A DNA stretch of 64,000 nucleotides from Prochlorococcus marinus str. MIT 1214 (GTDB lineage: Bacteria > Cyanobacteriota > Cyanobacteriia > PCC-6307 > Cyanobiaceae). Both the position numbers and the translations under genes were made by a program. Below the pieces are notes generated by a model that made no database searches, was not told the origin of the DNA, and worked only from the letters and a program-made list of their open reading frames with translations. The DNA lies in the NCBI RefSeq assembly GCF_027359355.1, contig NZ_CP114777.1, forward strand, positions 1,798,001-1,862,000, read 5' to 3'. Of the stretch, positions 1-8,664 are shown piece after piece. Position 1 is the first letter of the stretch. Every line of letters begins with the position of its first letter.

Positions 1-228
1 ATTATTAAAGATATTGAAAAAGGTATAACTTTTGATTCTGAAATTTTTGTTGAGCCAGAGAGATCCATAGCAATTAGACTTGCCATAGAAAAAGCCAAGA
101 AAAACGACGTTGTTTTAATCGCAGGGAAAGGTCATGAGGATTATCAAATTCTAAAAGATCAGATAATTTATTTTGATGATCGTGAACAAGCGAGAAAAGC
201 ACTATCCTTGAAAAAATTATTTATATAG
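1..228 (+). CDS. murE: UDP-N-acetylmuramyl tripeptide synthetase, C-terminal end (partial)
   Basis: The window opens inside this gene; 75 C-terminal residues are visible before a TAG stop. The fragment carries the Mur-ligase C-terminal signature GKGHEDYQ (fragment residues 42-49) followed by a Phe-Asp-Asp-Arg-Glu segment, which is typical of MurE. MurE adds the diamino acid (meso-diaminopimelate in Gram-negative-type walls) to UDP-MurNAc-L-Ala-D-Glu in the cytoplasm during peptidoglycan synthesis. The ATP-binding and central domains lie outside the window. The neighbouring aminotransferase gene converges on it with its stop only two bases away. Confidence 0.93.
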   Translation: MIKDIEKGITFDSEIFVEPERSIAIRLAIEKAKKNDVVLIAGKGHEDYQILKDQIIYFDDREQARKALSLKKLFI

Positions 229-229
229 A

Positions 230-1432
230 CTACTTAGACGAGATAAAATTTTTTAGACCAATAACAAGATTATCGATCTCTTTTAAATCTGTAGTGACAT
301 GAACGCAAGCACGAAGCCATTTAGGATCTTCGAGAACTCTTATCCATAAATTCTCTTGACCAAGATAGTTGACAACCTCTTCAGGGGAATCAATTCCTTT
401 AATATTAAAACTTATAATTCCTGAAGGTGGAGGACTGTTTAAAACAAGTTCAATATTTTTGATTTGGTTTAGTTTCTCCCACAGGATAGAGCTGAGGCTT
501 TTAATTTTAGAAAAGCGCTCGGTCTCATGACCTTCATCTTTTAACATTATTAGAGAGCTCCGGAGACCAGCTAAAAGAGGGACACAAGAAGTCGCTATCT
601 CAAAGCGTCTGCCATCAGAATGAAAAGGAGTTTTATTATTGACATATATCCCTTCTTCAGCTTTTAAGCTTTTCCAACCAATTAATGTTGGGCTTGATTC
701 TTTTAGAACTCTTGTTGAAAGAGCAACAGCCCCCAGTCCCTCAGGCCCGTAAGCCCATTTATGGCCTGTAAACGCATAGATGTCCGCATTGTCACAAGCA
801 TCTTTAATTGGGATATGACAAAAACTTTGAGCAGCATCAACTAATAAATAAGGTTTACTTGAATGCTCTTTAAGTCTTTTTGAAATATGTTTAATTGGCA
901 TGATTTGTCCTGTATTCCAAAGGAGATGTGAGAGAACAACGAGCTTCGTATTTTTTTGTAGATATTTATCTATTAATTTAAGTACTTCTTTATACGTCTC
1001 ATCTTTCTTGTCGTTACCATTGCATAATTTTGATACGGGTAGGATGGCGATTGTTAGATTTTTTTTTCGAGCCAACTCTTTACATGCTGCGACTATCCCA
1101 GGATGTTCACAATCGCTAAGTAATAAATTATCACCATCAGAAAAAGGCAGTCCTAGTAAAGGTAAGATACAACCGGAGGTGACATTTTCAGTAAATGCAA
1201 TTCTCCTAGGATGAATAGCGCAAATCTCTGCTATAAGATTTTTAGTAGTTATGACTTCTTTTGTAATGTATGGCCAAACATTATTTGTGAATGGACCTAA
1301 GTTTTGAATTGTTTGCCAGCTCGAAGTTATTGCATTTAATGATTGAGTTGGGAGTGGGCCCTGACCTCCATAATTAAAATAGTCTTTATTTTGTAGGGCG
1401 GGCATATTATCTTTGAAAAATATTGGTGACAT
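230..1432 (-). CDS. Class-V aminotransferase, cysteine desulfurase/NifS-like
   Basis: A 400-residue fold-type I PLP enzyme of aminotransferase class V. The PLP-binding lysine is K225 in FTGHKWAYGPEG, with the cofactor-contacting Asp199 and Gln202 in VDAAQS and His169 upstream. This group includes cysteine desulfurases, selenocysteine lyases and isopenicillin-N epimerase-like proteins, and the substrate cannot be read from the sequence. I do not see the mobile catalytic-cysteine loop that marks IscS or SufS, so a role as the main Fe-S sulfur donor is uncertain. ATG start. It converges on murE, and there are 179 bp before the next small open frame. Confidence 0.85.
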   Translation of the reverse strand: MSPIFFKDNMPALQNKDYFNYGGQGPLPTQSLNAITSSWQTIQNLGPFTNNVWPYITKEVITTKNLIAEICAIHPRRIAFTENVTSGCILPLLGLPFSDGDNLLLSDCEHPGIVAACKELARKKNLTIAILPVSKLCNGNDKKDETYKEVLKLIDKYLQKNTKLVVLSHLLWNTGQIMPIKHISKRLKEHSSKPYLLVDAAQSFCHIPIKDACDNADIYAFTGHKWAYGPEGLGAVALSTRVLKESSPTLIGWKSLKAEEGIYVNNKTPFHSDGRRFEIATSCVPLLAGLRSSLIMLKDEGHETERFSKIKSLSSILWEKLNQIKNIELVLNSPPPSGIISFNIKGIDSPEEVVNYLGQENLWIRVLEDPKWLRACVHVTTDLKEIDNLVIGLKNFISSK

Positions 1433-1611
1433 ATGTTTTATCTTTTAGTTGTAGTAACTAAGAATATCTTTTTTTTGCCAACTTACCAATTTAATTATAT
1501 CTTCTAGTTATGTGAACCTTAACGTCTACCATTCATAATTATTCTCTGGAGAGATTTTAAATCATAAAGTACGTTATTAAAGTATGATTGCTTTTAATTT
1601 TTAATTGGTTT

Positions 1612-1746
1612 ATGAATATCAAAAAAGAACAAAAAATCAAAGCTCAAGAATGGGTGGTTATGTTCGATGGGCAAATAAAAAAAAGTGAGAAAGAGATTGA
1701 TGCTTATGAGCATCATTTGGAAGTTAACAATCAAAAGAGTGAATAG
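1612..1746 (+). CDS. Small hypothetical protein (44 aa)
   Basis: A complete ATG-to-TAG frame encoding a hydrophilic, highly charged peptide with a short central Trp-Val-Val-Met-Phe-Asp-Gly segment and a Lys/Glu-rich C-terminal half that could form a helix. No signal peptide, membrane segment or family is recognisable. There is no clear Shine-Dalgarno sequence. Genomes of this group carry many conserved genes of this size, and the amino-acid composition looks coding, but this could still be a chance frame. Confidence 0.4.
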   Translation: MNIKKEQKIKAQEWVVMFDGQIKKSEKEIDAYEHHLEVNNQKSE

Positions 1747-1880
1747 TGATTAGATTTTGTTCCCATCGGGCAAATTAGTGAAAATCATATTCTGTTGAAC
1801 TTTTGAATTACTTTCTATTTAAGCTGCTTCACCTTCTGTGGCTTTTTATATTAAGATGCTATTCCTAATTAAGTCTTGCA

Positions 1881-1979
1881 ATGAAAATTGATTTTGGTCC
1901 TGTAACTTTTAGCAGGATTGCTAGCATCCTTTTAATATTAGGATTTTTTGGTCTTTTAGCTTATAATTCTACTCTCTAA
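1881..1979 (+). CDS. Possible single-pass membrane peptide (32 aa)
   Basis: An ATG-to-TAA frame of 32 codons: about ten N-terminal residues, then one hydrophobic stretch of about 18 residues (SILLILGFFGLLAY) and a short polar end. Size and topology resemble the tiny subunits of photosystems and cytochrome b6f, but the sequence does not match PetL, PetM, PetN, PsbX, PsaM or Ycf12 as I know them. No ribosome-binding site is evident. Treat as a candidate only. Confidence 0.28.
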   Translation: MKIDFGPVTFSRIASILLILGFFGLLAYNSTL

Positions 1980-2221
1980 TAATGTGCTAATTAATTCTTT
2001 AGTGATAAAACAGTTTAATTATATAAATAGGAATAAAATTACTTTATATAGTTTGTTATCAATTTATTTCTAAAGTATTTATTATTTGAAAAATCAGTTA
2101 AATATAAATACTTTTTGATTAACCAAACTAAAGATTATATTGGGCCAATTTAAGTAGTTTCCATTTTTAGCTCTCGTTGCCTTTATTCATACAGTAGAAT
2201 CAGATGAATTAATTAACGCGA

Positions 2222-2458
2222 ATGGAAACCTCAACTACTGATCCGACCTTATTGATGCTCATAGGAGGAATAGTTGTTTTACTAGCTGGCTCAGTAGCCT
2301 ATGGTGTTTATTCAACATTCGGTTCAGGCTCAAAGGAGCTCAGAGATACCATTGATGAACACGCAAAAATGCATGAATTAGGTATTGCTCATGGACATGG
2401 TGGAAGTTCAGAGGCCTATGAGATGTCTGGAAAGCTTCAAAAGGATCAAATTTCGTAA
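2222..2458 (+). CDS. PsbN-like thylakoid membrane protein with C-terminal extension (78 aa)
   Basis: The first ~45 residues match the PsbN pattern: Met-Glu start, one transmembrane helix (about residues 9-29), then a YGVYSTFG segment followed by SKELRD and an acidic/His stretch, corresponding to the FGPPSKEL-DP-DDH region of PsbN. PsbN is known as a small stroma-facing protein needed for photosystem II assembly and repair. Canonical PsbN ends at about 43-50 residues; this protein has about 30 more, rich in Gly, His, Ser and Lys. psbN normally lies opposite psbH, and psbH is not here, so this is either a relocated psbN or a paralogue. Nothing in the window settles which. Confidence 0.6.
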   Translation: METSTTDPTLLMLIGGIVVLLAGSVAYGVYSTFGSGSKELRDTIDEHAKMHELGIAHGHGGSSEAYEMSGKLQKDQIS

Positions 2459-2624
2459 AAAAAGAATCATTTCCTAAATTTTGATAAAAACTTTATTTAT
2501 TAAAGAATTTCATTTAAGAAAATTAATCTAGTGGGATGTAATATTGAGTAAATAAGTTGGAAATTAACTCCTTGGATGCAGCAAATATTTGTTTTGTGAA
2601 AAAAAAATTATCTGAGCAATTCTC

Positions 2625-3293
2625 ATGTTGATCAGTACATTAACTGGATTTGCTGCTGGGGCAGTACATGTTGTTAGTGGAGCTGATCATATGGTCGCAA
2701 TGGCCCCTTCATCAATCCGAAAACCACGAGTAGCTTTGATTGATGGATTAGCATGGGGGATTGGACACTCAGCAGGGGTTTTAATACTTTCAATATTTGG
2801 GATTTTAGCTAAGGATTTTATTAGAATTGAATTAATTTCTTCTTATGCAGAGTTTCTTGTTGGTATAAGCCTTTTGATTGTGGGGTTCCTAGCTATAAGG
2901 ACTTCCTTGAAAGTAAATATTCACATGCATCAGCATATGCATGGAGATGAAAAGCCTCACAAACATTTTCATTTCCATTCACCTGGAAATAAACTTAATA
3001 AAAGTCATACTCACGCCGCAACGGGATTAGGAGTTTTGCACGGGTTTGCTGGCGCTAGTCATTTGGTTGCAGTTATTCCTGCATTGGCATTACCTTTGCT
3101 TGGAGCGTTGGCTTATTTATTTGCATATTTACTTGGATCAGTCTTCGCAATGGGATGCGTTGTTTTAGGTATATCTTTTGCAACGAGTAAAGCGAATAAA
3201 ATGTTTTATCCTTTCTTGATGCGATCAATAGGAGCACTATCAATAGTGACAGGAATATTTTGGCTTCAAAAGACTTCGATTCTAACTTTTTAA
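2625..3293 (+). CDS. NicO/UreH-type nickel or cobalt permease
   Basis: A 222-residue inner-membrane protein with about six predicted hydrophobic segments. The first helix contains His15 and Asp21-His22 (HVVSGADHM), the metal-selectivity motif of the NicO/HoxN/UreH permease group, and a second copy-like segment, HGFAGASHL, appears after the loop. Between them is a strongly His-rich loop (about residues 98-128). Marine picocyanobacteria need nickel for Ni-superoxide dismutase and urease, and cobalt for corrinoids, so metal uptake is the likely job; Ni versus Co cannot be decided here. No sodN or ure gene is adjacent. The first ATG is a sensible start because the motif follows directly. Confidence 0.8.
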   Translation: MLISTLTGFAAGAVHVVSGADHMVAMAPSSIRKPRVALIDGLAWGIGHSAGVLILSIFGILAKDFIRIELISSYAEFLVGISLLIVGFLAIRTSLKVNIHMHQHMHGDEKPHKHFHFHSPGNKLNKSHTHAATGLGVLHGFAGASHLVAVIPALALPLLGALAYLFAYLLGSVFAMGCVVLGISFATSKANKMFYPFLMRSIGALSIVTGIFWLQKTSILTF

Positions 3294-3305
3294 AAGTCTT
3301 GCTTC

Positions 3306-3443
3306 ATGAATTACACAGCTAGCCTTCTTGCTTTAGGTGGCTTCTTTTTATGGGTTGTTATTGCGACATTGATTTGGGCAAGAAGAATGAGAAAACTTAA
3401 AAAAGAATATTCTCTAAATAAAAAAAATTCAAAAATTAATTGA
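3306..3443 (+). CDS. Small single-pass membrane protein (45 aa)
   Basis: ATG-to-TGA frame starting 12 bp after the permease stop, so it may be co-transcribed. It encodes an N-terminal helix (about residues 5-24, LLALGGFFLWVVIATLIW) followed by a strongly basic tail rich in Arg and Lys, which predicts a cytoplasmic C-terminus by the positive-inside rule. No family is recognised and no clear Shine-Dalgarno is present. The clean topology and spacing argue for a real gene. Confidence 0.45.
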   Translation: MNYTASLLALGGFFLWVVIATLIWARRMRKLKKEYSLNKKNSKIN

Positions 3444-3528
3444 TACATCTTTTTCCATCTTTAGATACATATTTATCAGTGAAATTGATTAAAGATTATG
3501 TATGATCGTTCAAATATAAATAAGATTG

Positions 3529-3792
3529 ATGAAAGGTGTTTTGTTTTTCTTAGGTTCCATCTTTAGATGGCCTGTCCAGAAAAGTAAAGAGTTTTTGATT
3601 CTGCATGTTTACCTTTTAGGAGTATATGGAGTAACTTTTTTGCTAAGAAACATAGGTTTAGAATTGTCTAACCTTATTTTTACAGTTGGTCTATTAGCTC
3701 CAATCAGTTATCTCATTTATAACGGACTCCCTTTAGATTGTCTTAACTATAAATCAGCAATAAAAAGGGAATTAAGTTCTTTAATGGAATAA
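3529..3792 (+). CDS. Hypothetical membrane protein (87 aa)
   Basis: The sequence shows two hydrophobic segments (about residues 24-42 and 47-65) and a charged, likely cytoplasmic C-terminal end. I do not recognise the family. The ATG at 3529 is preferred over the TTG one codon upstream. The gene ends 11 bp before the convergent nfu stop. A small membrane protein of unknown role. Confidence 0.55.
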   Translation: MKGVLFFLGSIFRWPVQKSKEFLILHVYLLGVYGVTFLLRNIGLELSNLIFTVGLLAPISYLIYNGLPLDCLNYKSAIKRELSSLME

Positions 3793-3803
3793 CAAAGGTT
3801 AAT

Positions 3804-4049
3804 TTATAAAACTTGTATTACTTCGCTAACCTCTGGAATCATTTCCCTTAGCTTTCTTTCAATACCCATTTTGAGAGTCATTGTGCTACTCGGGCAACTT
3901 CCGCAGGCACCTTGAAGTCTAACTTTGACGATTGGCCCATCTATTTCAGCTATCTCTACATTTCCTCCATCAGCCATGAGAAATGGTCTTAATTCATCAA
4001 GAACCTTTTCAACGTTTTCTGTGGTCAGTGCAAGAGTTTCGTCGCTCAT
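3804..4049 (-). CDS. nfu: NifU-like C-terminal domain Fe-S scaffold (Nfu)
   Basis: At 81 residues this is just the NifU C-terminal (Nfu) domain. The diagnostic CxxC is C49-G-S-C52, preceded by the conserved DGGNVE segment (residues 28-33). Nfu proteins assemble and deliver a [4Fe-4S] cluster through the CxxC of a dimer. In cyanobacteria the short NfuA form is associated with cluster supply to photosystem I and is essential in some species; that is family knowledge, not shown here. ATG start. Its promoter region (38-75 bp) is shared divergently with mqo. Confidence 0.93.
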   Translation of the reverse strand: MSDETLALTTENVEKVLDELRPFLMADGGNVEIAEIDGPIVKVRLQGACGSCPSSTMTLKMGIERKLREMIPEVSEVIQVL

Positions 4050-4123
4050 TTCGGCTTTCTTAATTTAATTTTGCTTAGCTTAGTTAATTGCAGGATAGTC
4101 TGTATGTAATCTTGATAAAGATT

Positions 4124-5614
4124 TTGTTTAATACCAGTGCCTCAGAGTCTGAAAATACTTATGACGCAATATTAGTCGGAGCAGGAATTATGAGCTCAAC
4201 TCTTGCAGTACTTCTGCATGAGCTTGAACCAGATTTACGATTGCTGCTTGTTGAAAGATTATCTTCTGCTGGTTTGGAAAGTAGTTGCGCCAAGAATAAT
4301 GCTGGAACAGGACATGCTGCTAACTGTGAGCTTAATTACACTCCAATTCAAGAGGATGGCTCTCTAAGTACCATCAAAGCTTTTGAAATAAATAAATCAT
4401 TTGAGCAAAGTTTAGAATTTTGGGCATCCTTGGCAGAAAAAGGGAAATTGATACCAAAAATGTTTTTAAATAAGTTGCCACACATCAGCCTTGTTTTTGG
4501 AGATAAAGATATTTCTTTGCTTAAAAAAAGGTTTTCTGAACTTAGTTCTCATGCCGCTTTTGCTCAAATGGAATTTACCAAAGATCCTGGAGAATTAAAA
4601 GATTGGATTCCATTGATTATGGATGGGAGGAAACAGAGTGAAAAGATTGCTGCGACGAGAATTCAAAGAGGAACTGATATTGATTTTGGGAATTTAACTC
4701 GCTCATATATCAATCAACTTGAGGGGGTAAATTCTATTGAGATTAACTTTTCTACTAATGTTGAAAATCTTGAACAAGATAGAGAAGGAGATTGGTATTT
4801 ATCTTTAAAAGGAGCAAAAAAAAATAGAGTGGTTAGATCAAAGTTTGTTTTCCTTGGGGCAGGAGGAGGAGCTTTATCTCTTTTGCAAAAATCGGGAATT
4901 CCAGAAGGCTTGTCATATGCAGGGTTTCCTGTCAGCGGCAAATGGTTGATTTGTGATGAGGAGAAATCAACAAAAACACATAATGCAAAGGTTTATGGAA
5001 ACGCAGCAGTTGGAGCACCACCAATGTCTGTACCGCATTTAGACACAAGATGGATAGAGGGAAAAAGATCTCTTTTGTTTGGTCCTTTTGCAGGATTTAG
5101 TTCGAATTTCTTAAAATATGGATCAAAATTGGATTTGTTTAGATCGATCAAAACAACTAATCTTTTCTCTATGTTGCAAGCAGGATTAGACAATATAGAT
5201 CTAGGGAAATACTTACTAAATCAATTAATACAAACAAATGAGGATCGAATAGAAACTTTAAAAAGATTTCTTCCTATGGTTTCACCTGATGATTGGAAGC
5301 TTTCAATTGCAGGGCAACGGGTTCAAATCATTAAACAAACCTCTAAAGGGGGTGTTTTGAAAATGGGGACAGAAGTTGTTACTTCATCAGATGGATCTTT
5401 AGCTGCTCTGCTTGGAGCTTCTCCTGGTGCAAGCACAGCAGTAACAATCATGATTGAAGTTTTAAACCGGTGCTGGCCGGAAAAAATGAAATCAAGTAAA
5501 TGGAGAAATAAAATCTTAGAGCTTTTTCCCAGTTTTGGGACAGATATTAATTCAAATCAAGAAGCACTTTTGGCAATTCGCAAAAGAAACGATTTCTTAC
5601 TTAAATTAATTTAA
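4124..5614 (+). CDS. mqo: Malate:quinone oxidoreductase
   Basis: FAD-dependent, membrane-associated oxidation of malate to oxaloacetate with electrons passed to the quinone pool. The N-terminal dinucleotide-binding signature reads AILVGAGIMSSTLA, followed by the family-typical SSAGLESSCAKNNAGTGHAA and, near the C-terminus, a conserved GASPGAST segment. About 496 residues, the usual family length. No ATG precedes the FAD motif, so the start must be TTG: 4124 gives a compact N-terminus, while 4088 and 4112 are also in frame. It is divergent from nfu. In organisms with an incomplete TCA cycle, Mqo links malate to the photosynthetic/respiratory quinone pool. Confidence 0.93.
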   Translation: MFNTSASESENTYDAILVGAGIMSSTLAVLLHELEPDLRLLLVERLSSAGLESSCAKNNAGTGHAANCELNYTPIQEDGSLSTIKAFEINKSFEQSLEFWASLAEKGKLIPKMFLNKLPHISLVFGDKDISLLKKRFSELSSHAAFAQMEFTKDPGELKDWIPLIMDGRKQSEKIAATRIQRGTDIDFGNLTRSYINQLEGVNSIEINFSTNVENLEQDREGDWYLSLKGAKKNRVVRSKFVFLGAGGGALSLLQKSGIPEGLSYAGFPVSGKWLICDEEKSTKTHNAKVYGNAAVGAPPMSVPHLDTRWIEGKRSLLFGPFAGFSSNFLKYGSKLDLFRSIKTTNLFSMLQAGLDNIDLGKYLLNQLIQTNEDRIETLKRFLPMVSPDDWKLSIAGQRVQIIKQTSKGGVLKMGTEVVTSSDGSLAALLGASPGASTAVTIMIEVLNRCWPEKMKSSKWRNKILELFPSFGTDINSNQEALLAIRKRNDFLLKLI

Positions 5615-5698
5615 AACTTTAATACTGGTGAGCTATATTTAATCTTTATTCAGAGTCGAAGTGATAAATGAATATCTTGCTCCTTTGATTGCTTTCGT

Positions 5699-7510
5699 AT
5701 GACTAATGTGCCCATTTCTCGTCTGAGGAACTTCTGCATAATTGCTCATATTGACCATGGTAAATCAACCTTGGCAGACAGGCTTCTTCAGGACACTGGT
5801 ACTGTCTCCTCTAGAGACATGCAAGAACAATTCTTAGACAATATGGACCTTGAGAGAGAGAGAGGAATAACTATAAAATTACAGGCTGCGCGAATGAATT
5901 ATAAAGCGGATGATGGAGAGGAATATGTACTGAATTTGATTGATACTCCTGGTCATGTCGACTTTTCTTATGAGGTGAGTAGATCATTGCAGGCTTGTGA
6001 GGGGGCTTTGCTAGTTGTTGATGCTAGTCAAGGAGTTGAAGCTCAAACTTTGGCCAATGTTTATCTTGCCTTGGAAAATGATTTAGAAATTATTCCTGTT
6101 CTCAATAAAGTTGATTTACCTGGAGCTGACCCTGAGAAAATCAAAACAGAAATTGAATCAATTATTGGTTTAGATACATCTAAGGCAATTTCCTGTTCTG
6201 CTAAAACAGGGGTTGGCATTCCAGAAATACTTCAAGCAGTAGTAGATAGAATACCTTCTCCGAAAGACGATGCTGATCAAGCTACAAAAGCACTTATTTT
6301 TGATTCCTATTACGACCCTTACAGGGGGGTTATTGTCTATTTCAGAATCATGAGTGGTGGCATAAGTAAGAAAGACAAGGTATTACTTATGGCTAGTAAA
6401 AAAAGTTATGAGTTAGATGAAATAGGCGTTATGGCGCCTGATCAAGTAAAAGTAAATTCTCTTCATGCAGGTGAAGTTGGATATTTAGCTGCATCAATCA
6501 AGGCCGTTGCTGATGCAAGAGTTGGGGATACAATTACGTTGCAAGATAGACCAGCTGAAGAAGCTTTACCAGGTTATACCGAAGCCAAACCAATGGTTTT
6601 TTGTGGTTTGTTTCCAACTGATGCAGATCAATATCCAGATTTAAGAGAAGCTCTAGATAAATTACAGCTATCCGATGCTGCATTGAAATATGAACCTGAA
6701 ACAAGTAGTGCAATGGGATTTGGTTTCCGTTGTGGATTTTTAGGTTTATTACATATGGAAATTGTTCAAGAGCGTTTAGAACGCGAATATGATTTGGATT
6801 TAATTGTTACGGCACCCTCCGTTATTTATAAAGTGAAAATGACTGATGGAGAAGTTTTGATGATCGATAATCCCGCTACACTTCCAGATCCTCAAAAACG
6901 TGAAACCATAGAGGAACCTTACGTTCGAATGGAAATTTATGCTCCTAATGATTACAACGGAACTTTGATGGGACTTTGTCAGGACAGAAGAGGAGACTTT
7001 ATTGATATGAAGTACATAACGACTGATCGAGTCACTCTCATTTATGAAATACCTTTAGCAGAGGTTGTTACCGACTTCTTTGATCAGATGAAAAGTAGAA
7101 CTAAGGGATACGCTTCTATGGAATATCACTTGATTGGTTATAGAGAAAATGATTTAGTCAGATTGGACGTTTTAATCAATTCAGAGCGAGCAGATCCTTT
7201 AACGACAATCGTTCACAAAAATAATGCTTATGGTGTGGGAAAAGGACTTGTTGAGAAATTAAAAGAACTTATTCCAAAACAGCAATTTAAGATTCCTTTA
7301 CAGGCTTCAATTGGGAGTCGAATTATTGCAAGTGAAGGTATTAGTGCCTTACGAAAAGATGTTTTGTCCAAATGTTACGGAGGCGATATCTCTAGAAAAA
7401 AGAAATTATTGAAGAAACAGGCAAAAGGGAAAAAACGAATGAAGTCTATGGGGAAAGTAGATGTTCCCCAAGAGGCTTTTATGGCGGTATTGAAATTAAA
7501 TAATGATTAA
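5699..7510 (+). CDS. lepA: Elongation factor 4 (LepA), ribosome back-translocase GTPase
   Basis: A 603-residue translational GTPase: P-loop AHIDHGKST (about residues 16-24), DTPGH G3 motif, NKVD G4 motif, then EF-G-like domains and the characteristic C-terminal LepA domain ending in a run of lysines ([16 protein letters not shown]). EF4 acts on stalled or mistranslocated ribosomes and influences initiation. Length and order of motifs match the family. ATG start 84 bp after mqo. A single copy with no special neighbours. Confidence 0.98.
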   Translation: MTNVPISRLRNFCIIAHIDHGKSTLADRLLQDTGTVSSRDMQEQFLDNMDLERERGITIKLQAARMNYKADDGEEYVLNLIDTPGHVDFSYEVSRSLQACEGALLVVDASQGVEAQTLANVYLALENDLEIIPVLNKVDLPGADPEKIKTEIESIIGLDTSKAISCSAKTGVGIPEILQAVVDRIPSPKDDADQATKALIFDSYYDPYRGVIVYFRIMSGGISKKDKVLLMASKKSYELDEIGVMAPDQVKVNSLHAGEVGYLAASIKAVADARVGDTITLQDRPAEEALPGYTEAKPMVFCGLFPTDADQYPDLREALDKLQLSDAALKYEPETSSAMGFGFRCGFLGLLHMEIVQERLEREYDLDLIVTAPSVIYKVKMTDGEVLMIDNPATLPDPQKRETIEEPYVRMEIYAPNDYNGTLMGLCQDRRGDFIDMKYITTDRVTLIYEIPLAEVVTDFFDQMKSRTKGYASMEYHLIGYRENDLVRLDVLINSERADPLTTIVHKNNAYGVGKGLVEKLKELIPKQQFKIPLQASIGSRIIASEGISALRKDVLSKCYGGDISRKKKLLKKQAKGKKRMKSMGKVDVPQEAFMAVLKLNND

Positions 7511-7526
7511 TAAATGTTTTTATGAT

Positions 7527-7694
7527 CTATGTTTGTTTGGTATAGCTGATCTCACTTGAATTGTATATAAACATTGATACTTCCTGATCCCCTTTCTCTT
7601 TCGTTAGGTTTGCCCATATAAAACCTATAATTATTAATGCTGCGATTGTTATTGAGAGTTCCCCTACGGTGAGACCATCATTTTTTAAATGCAT
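7527..7694 (-). CDS. Putative small membrane protein (55 aa)
   Basis: Reading the minus strand between lepA and the ABC permease gives an ATG-to-TAG frame of 55 codons. An N-terminal polar stretch (MHLKNDGLTVGELS) leads into one hydrophobic helix of about 15-18 residues (ITIAALIIIGFIWANL), then a polar tail. The arrangement resembles small single-pass thylakoid proteins, but no family is recognised. It fills otherwise empty intergenic DNA and overlaps no other gene, which favours it being real. Confidence 0.42.
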   Translation of the reverse strand: MHLKNDGLTVGELSITIAALIIIGFIWANLTKEKGDQEVSMFIYNSSEISYTKQT

Positions 7695-7785
7695 CTTAAA
7701 TTGTATGTATTCTTTTATTTAAGCAATTTTTTTTTTAATTTCTACCTTTTACCGCTAAATTTAATTAGGTCTTATTATTTGACTA

Positions 7786-8643
7786 TTGAATCTGAGAGGT
7801 TTTTTAACACGCAAGGATTTGTCGACACGGTTATTGTTCGCTGGACTGATAATTCTATCCGTATATATAGGCATCTCTATTTTTATGCCACTATTAATCT
7901 CTTTAAAGATTATTCCTAATGGTGAATTTGGATTAGGGAATCCGATTTTTGCAGCTCCGTCTATAGATCACTGGTGTGGAACAGATCGATTAGGAAGGGA
8001 TGTTTGTGTTAGAACTTTGGCTGCGAGCGGGGTTGCGTTACAGGTCGTTTTTGTTGCCGTATCTCTTGCAGTTTTCGTAGGAATACCTTTGGGACTTTTG
8101 AGTGGCTATATTGGTGGGCTTTTAGATAGGATTTTAGTTCTTTTCATGGATACTCTTTATACCATTCCTGTCCTACTCCTTTCTGTGGTGATGGCATTTT
8201 TATTGGGGAGAGGCATATTGAATGCATCCATAGCATTGTGTGTCGTTTATATTCCTCAATATTTTCGACTTGTCAGAAACCAGACTTCACAGGTTAAATC
8301 AGAACTTTATATAGAGGCAGCAATATCAATGGGAGCTTCCCCTATTTGGGTAATAAGAAAGTACCTTCTTAAAAATGTCCTGACTTCTGTTCCTGTGGTC
8401 TTAACACTTAATGCTGCAGATGCTGTATTGGTCCTTGGGGGACTGGGATTTCTTGGATTAGGTCTTCCTGAGAATATTCCAGAGTGGGGAAGTGATTTAA
8501 ATATGGCATTAGTTGCATTACCTACTGGTATTTGGTGGACAGCGATATATCCTGGCATGGCTATGTTCGTTTTAGTGTTGGGTCTGTCTTTTATTGGAGA
8601 AGGCTTAGAGAAATTTATCAGTGAAACTAGTCTGCAGGATTGA
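7786..8643 (+). CDS. ABC transporter permease, oligo/dipeptide type (DppC/OppC-like)
   Basis: A 285-residue inner-membrane permease with about six transmembrane helices. The N-terminal periplasmic piece carries the family-typical HWCGTDRLGRDVCVR (about residues 63-77), and the coupling loop holds the EAA motif EAAISMGASPIWVIRKYLL (from about residue 177) that docks to the ATPase. It would form half of a peptide, nickel or similar importer, but the partner permease, ATPase and binding protein are not in this window. The TTG at 7786 is the start that includes the N-terminal helix; it lies in a T-rich leader. Confidence 0.88.
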   Translation: MNLRGFLTRKDLSTRLLFAGLIILSVYIGISIFMPLLISLKIIPNGEFGLGNPIFAAPSIDHWCGTDRLGRDVCVRTLAASGVALQVVFVAVSLAVFVGIPLGLLSGYIGGLLDRILVLFMDTLYTIPVLLLSVVMAFLLGRGILNASIALCVVYIPQYFRLVRNQTSQVKSELYIEAAISMGASPIWVIRKYLLKNVLTSVPVVLTLNAADAVLVLGGLGFLGLGLPENIPEWGSDLNMALVALPTGIWWTAIYPGMAMFVLVLGLSFIGEGLEKFISETSLQD

Positions 8644-8664
8644 ATTATCCTTGAGGGTTGGAAT

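Noticed and set aside
900-1214. A 104-codon plus-strand frame opposite the aminotransferase gene
   Set aside because: It lies fully on the antisense strand of a clear PLP enzyme, has a shadow-like composition and no ribosome-binding site.
7689-7919. A 76-codon plus-strand frame at the start of the ABC permease
   Set aside because: It overlaps the permease N-terminus out of frame, and its composition reflects the T-rich leader; the permease frame carries the family motifs.
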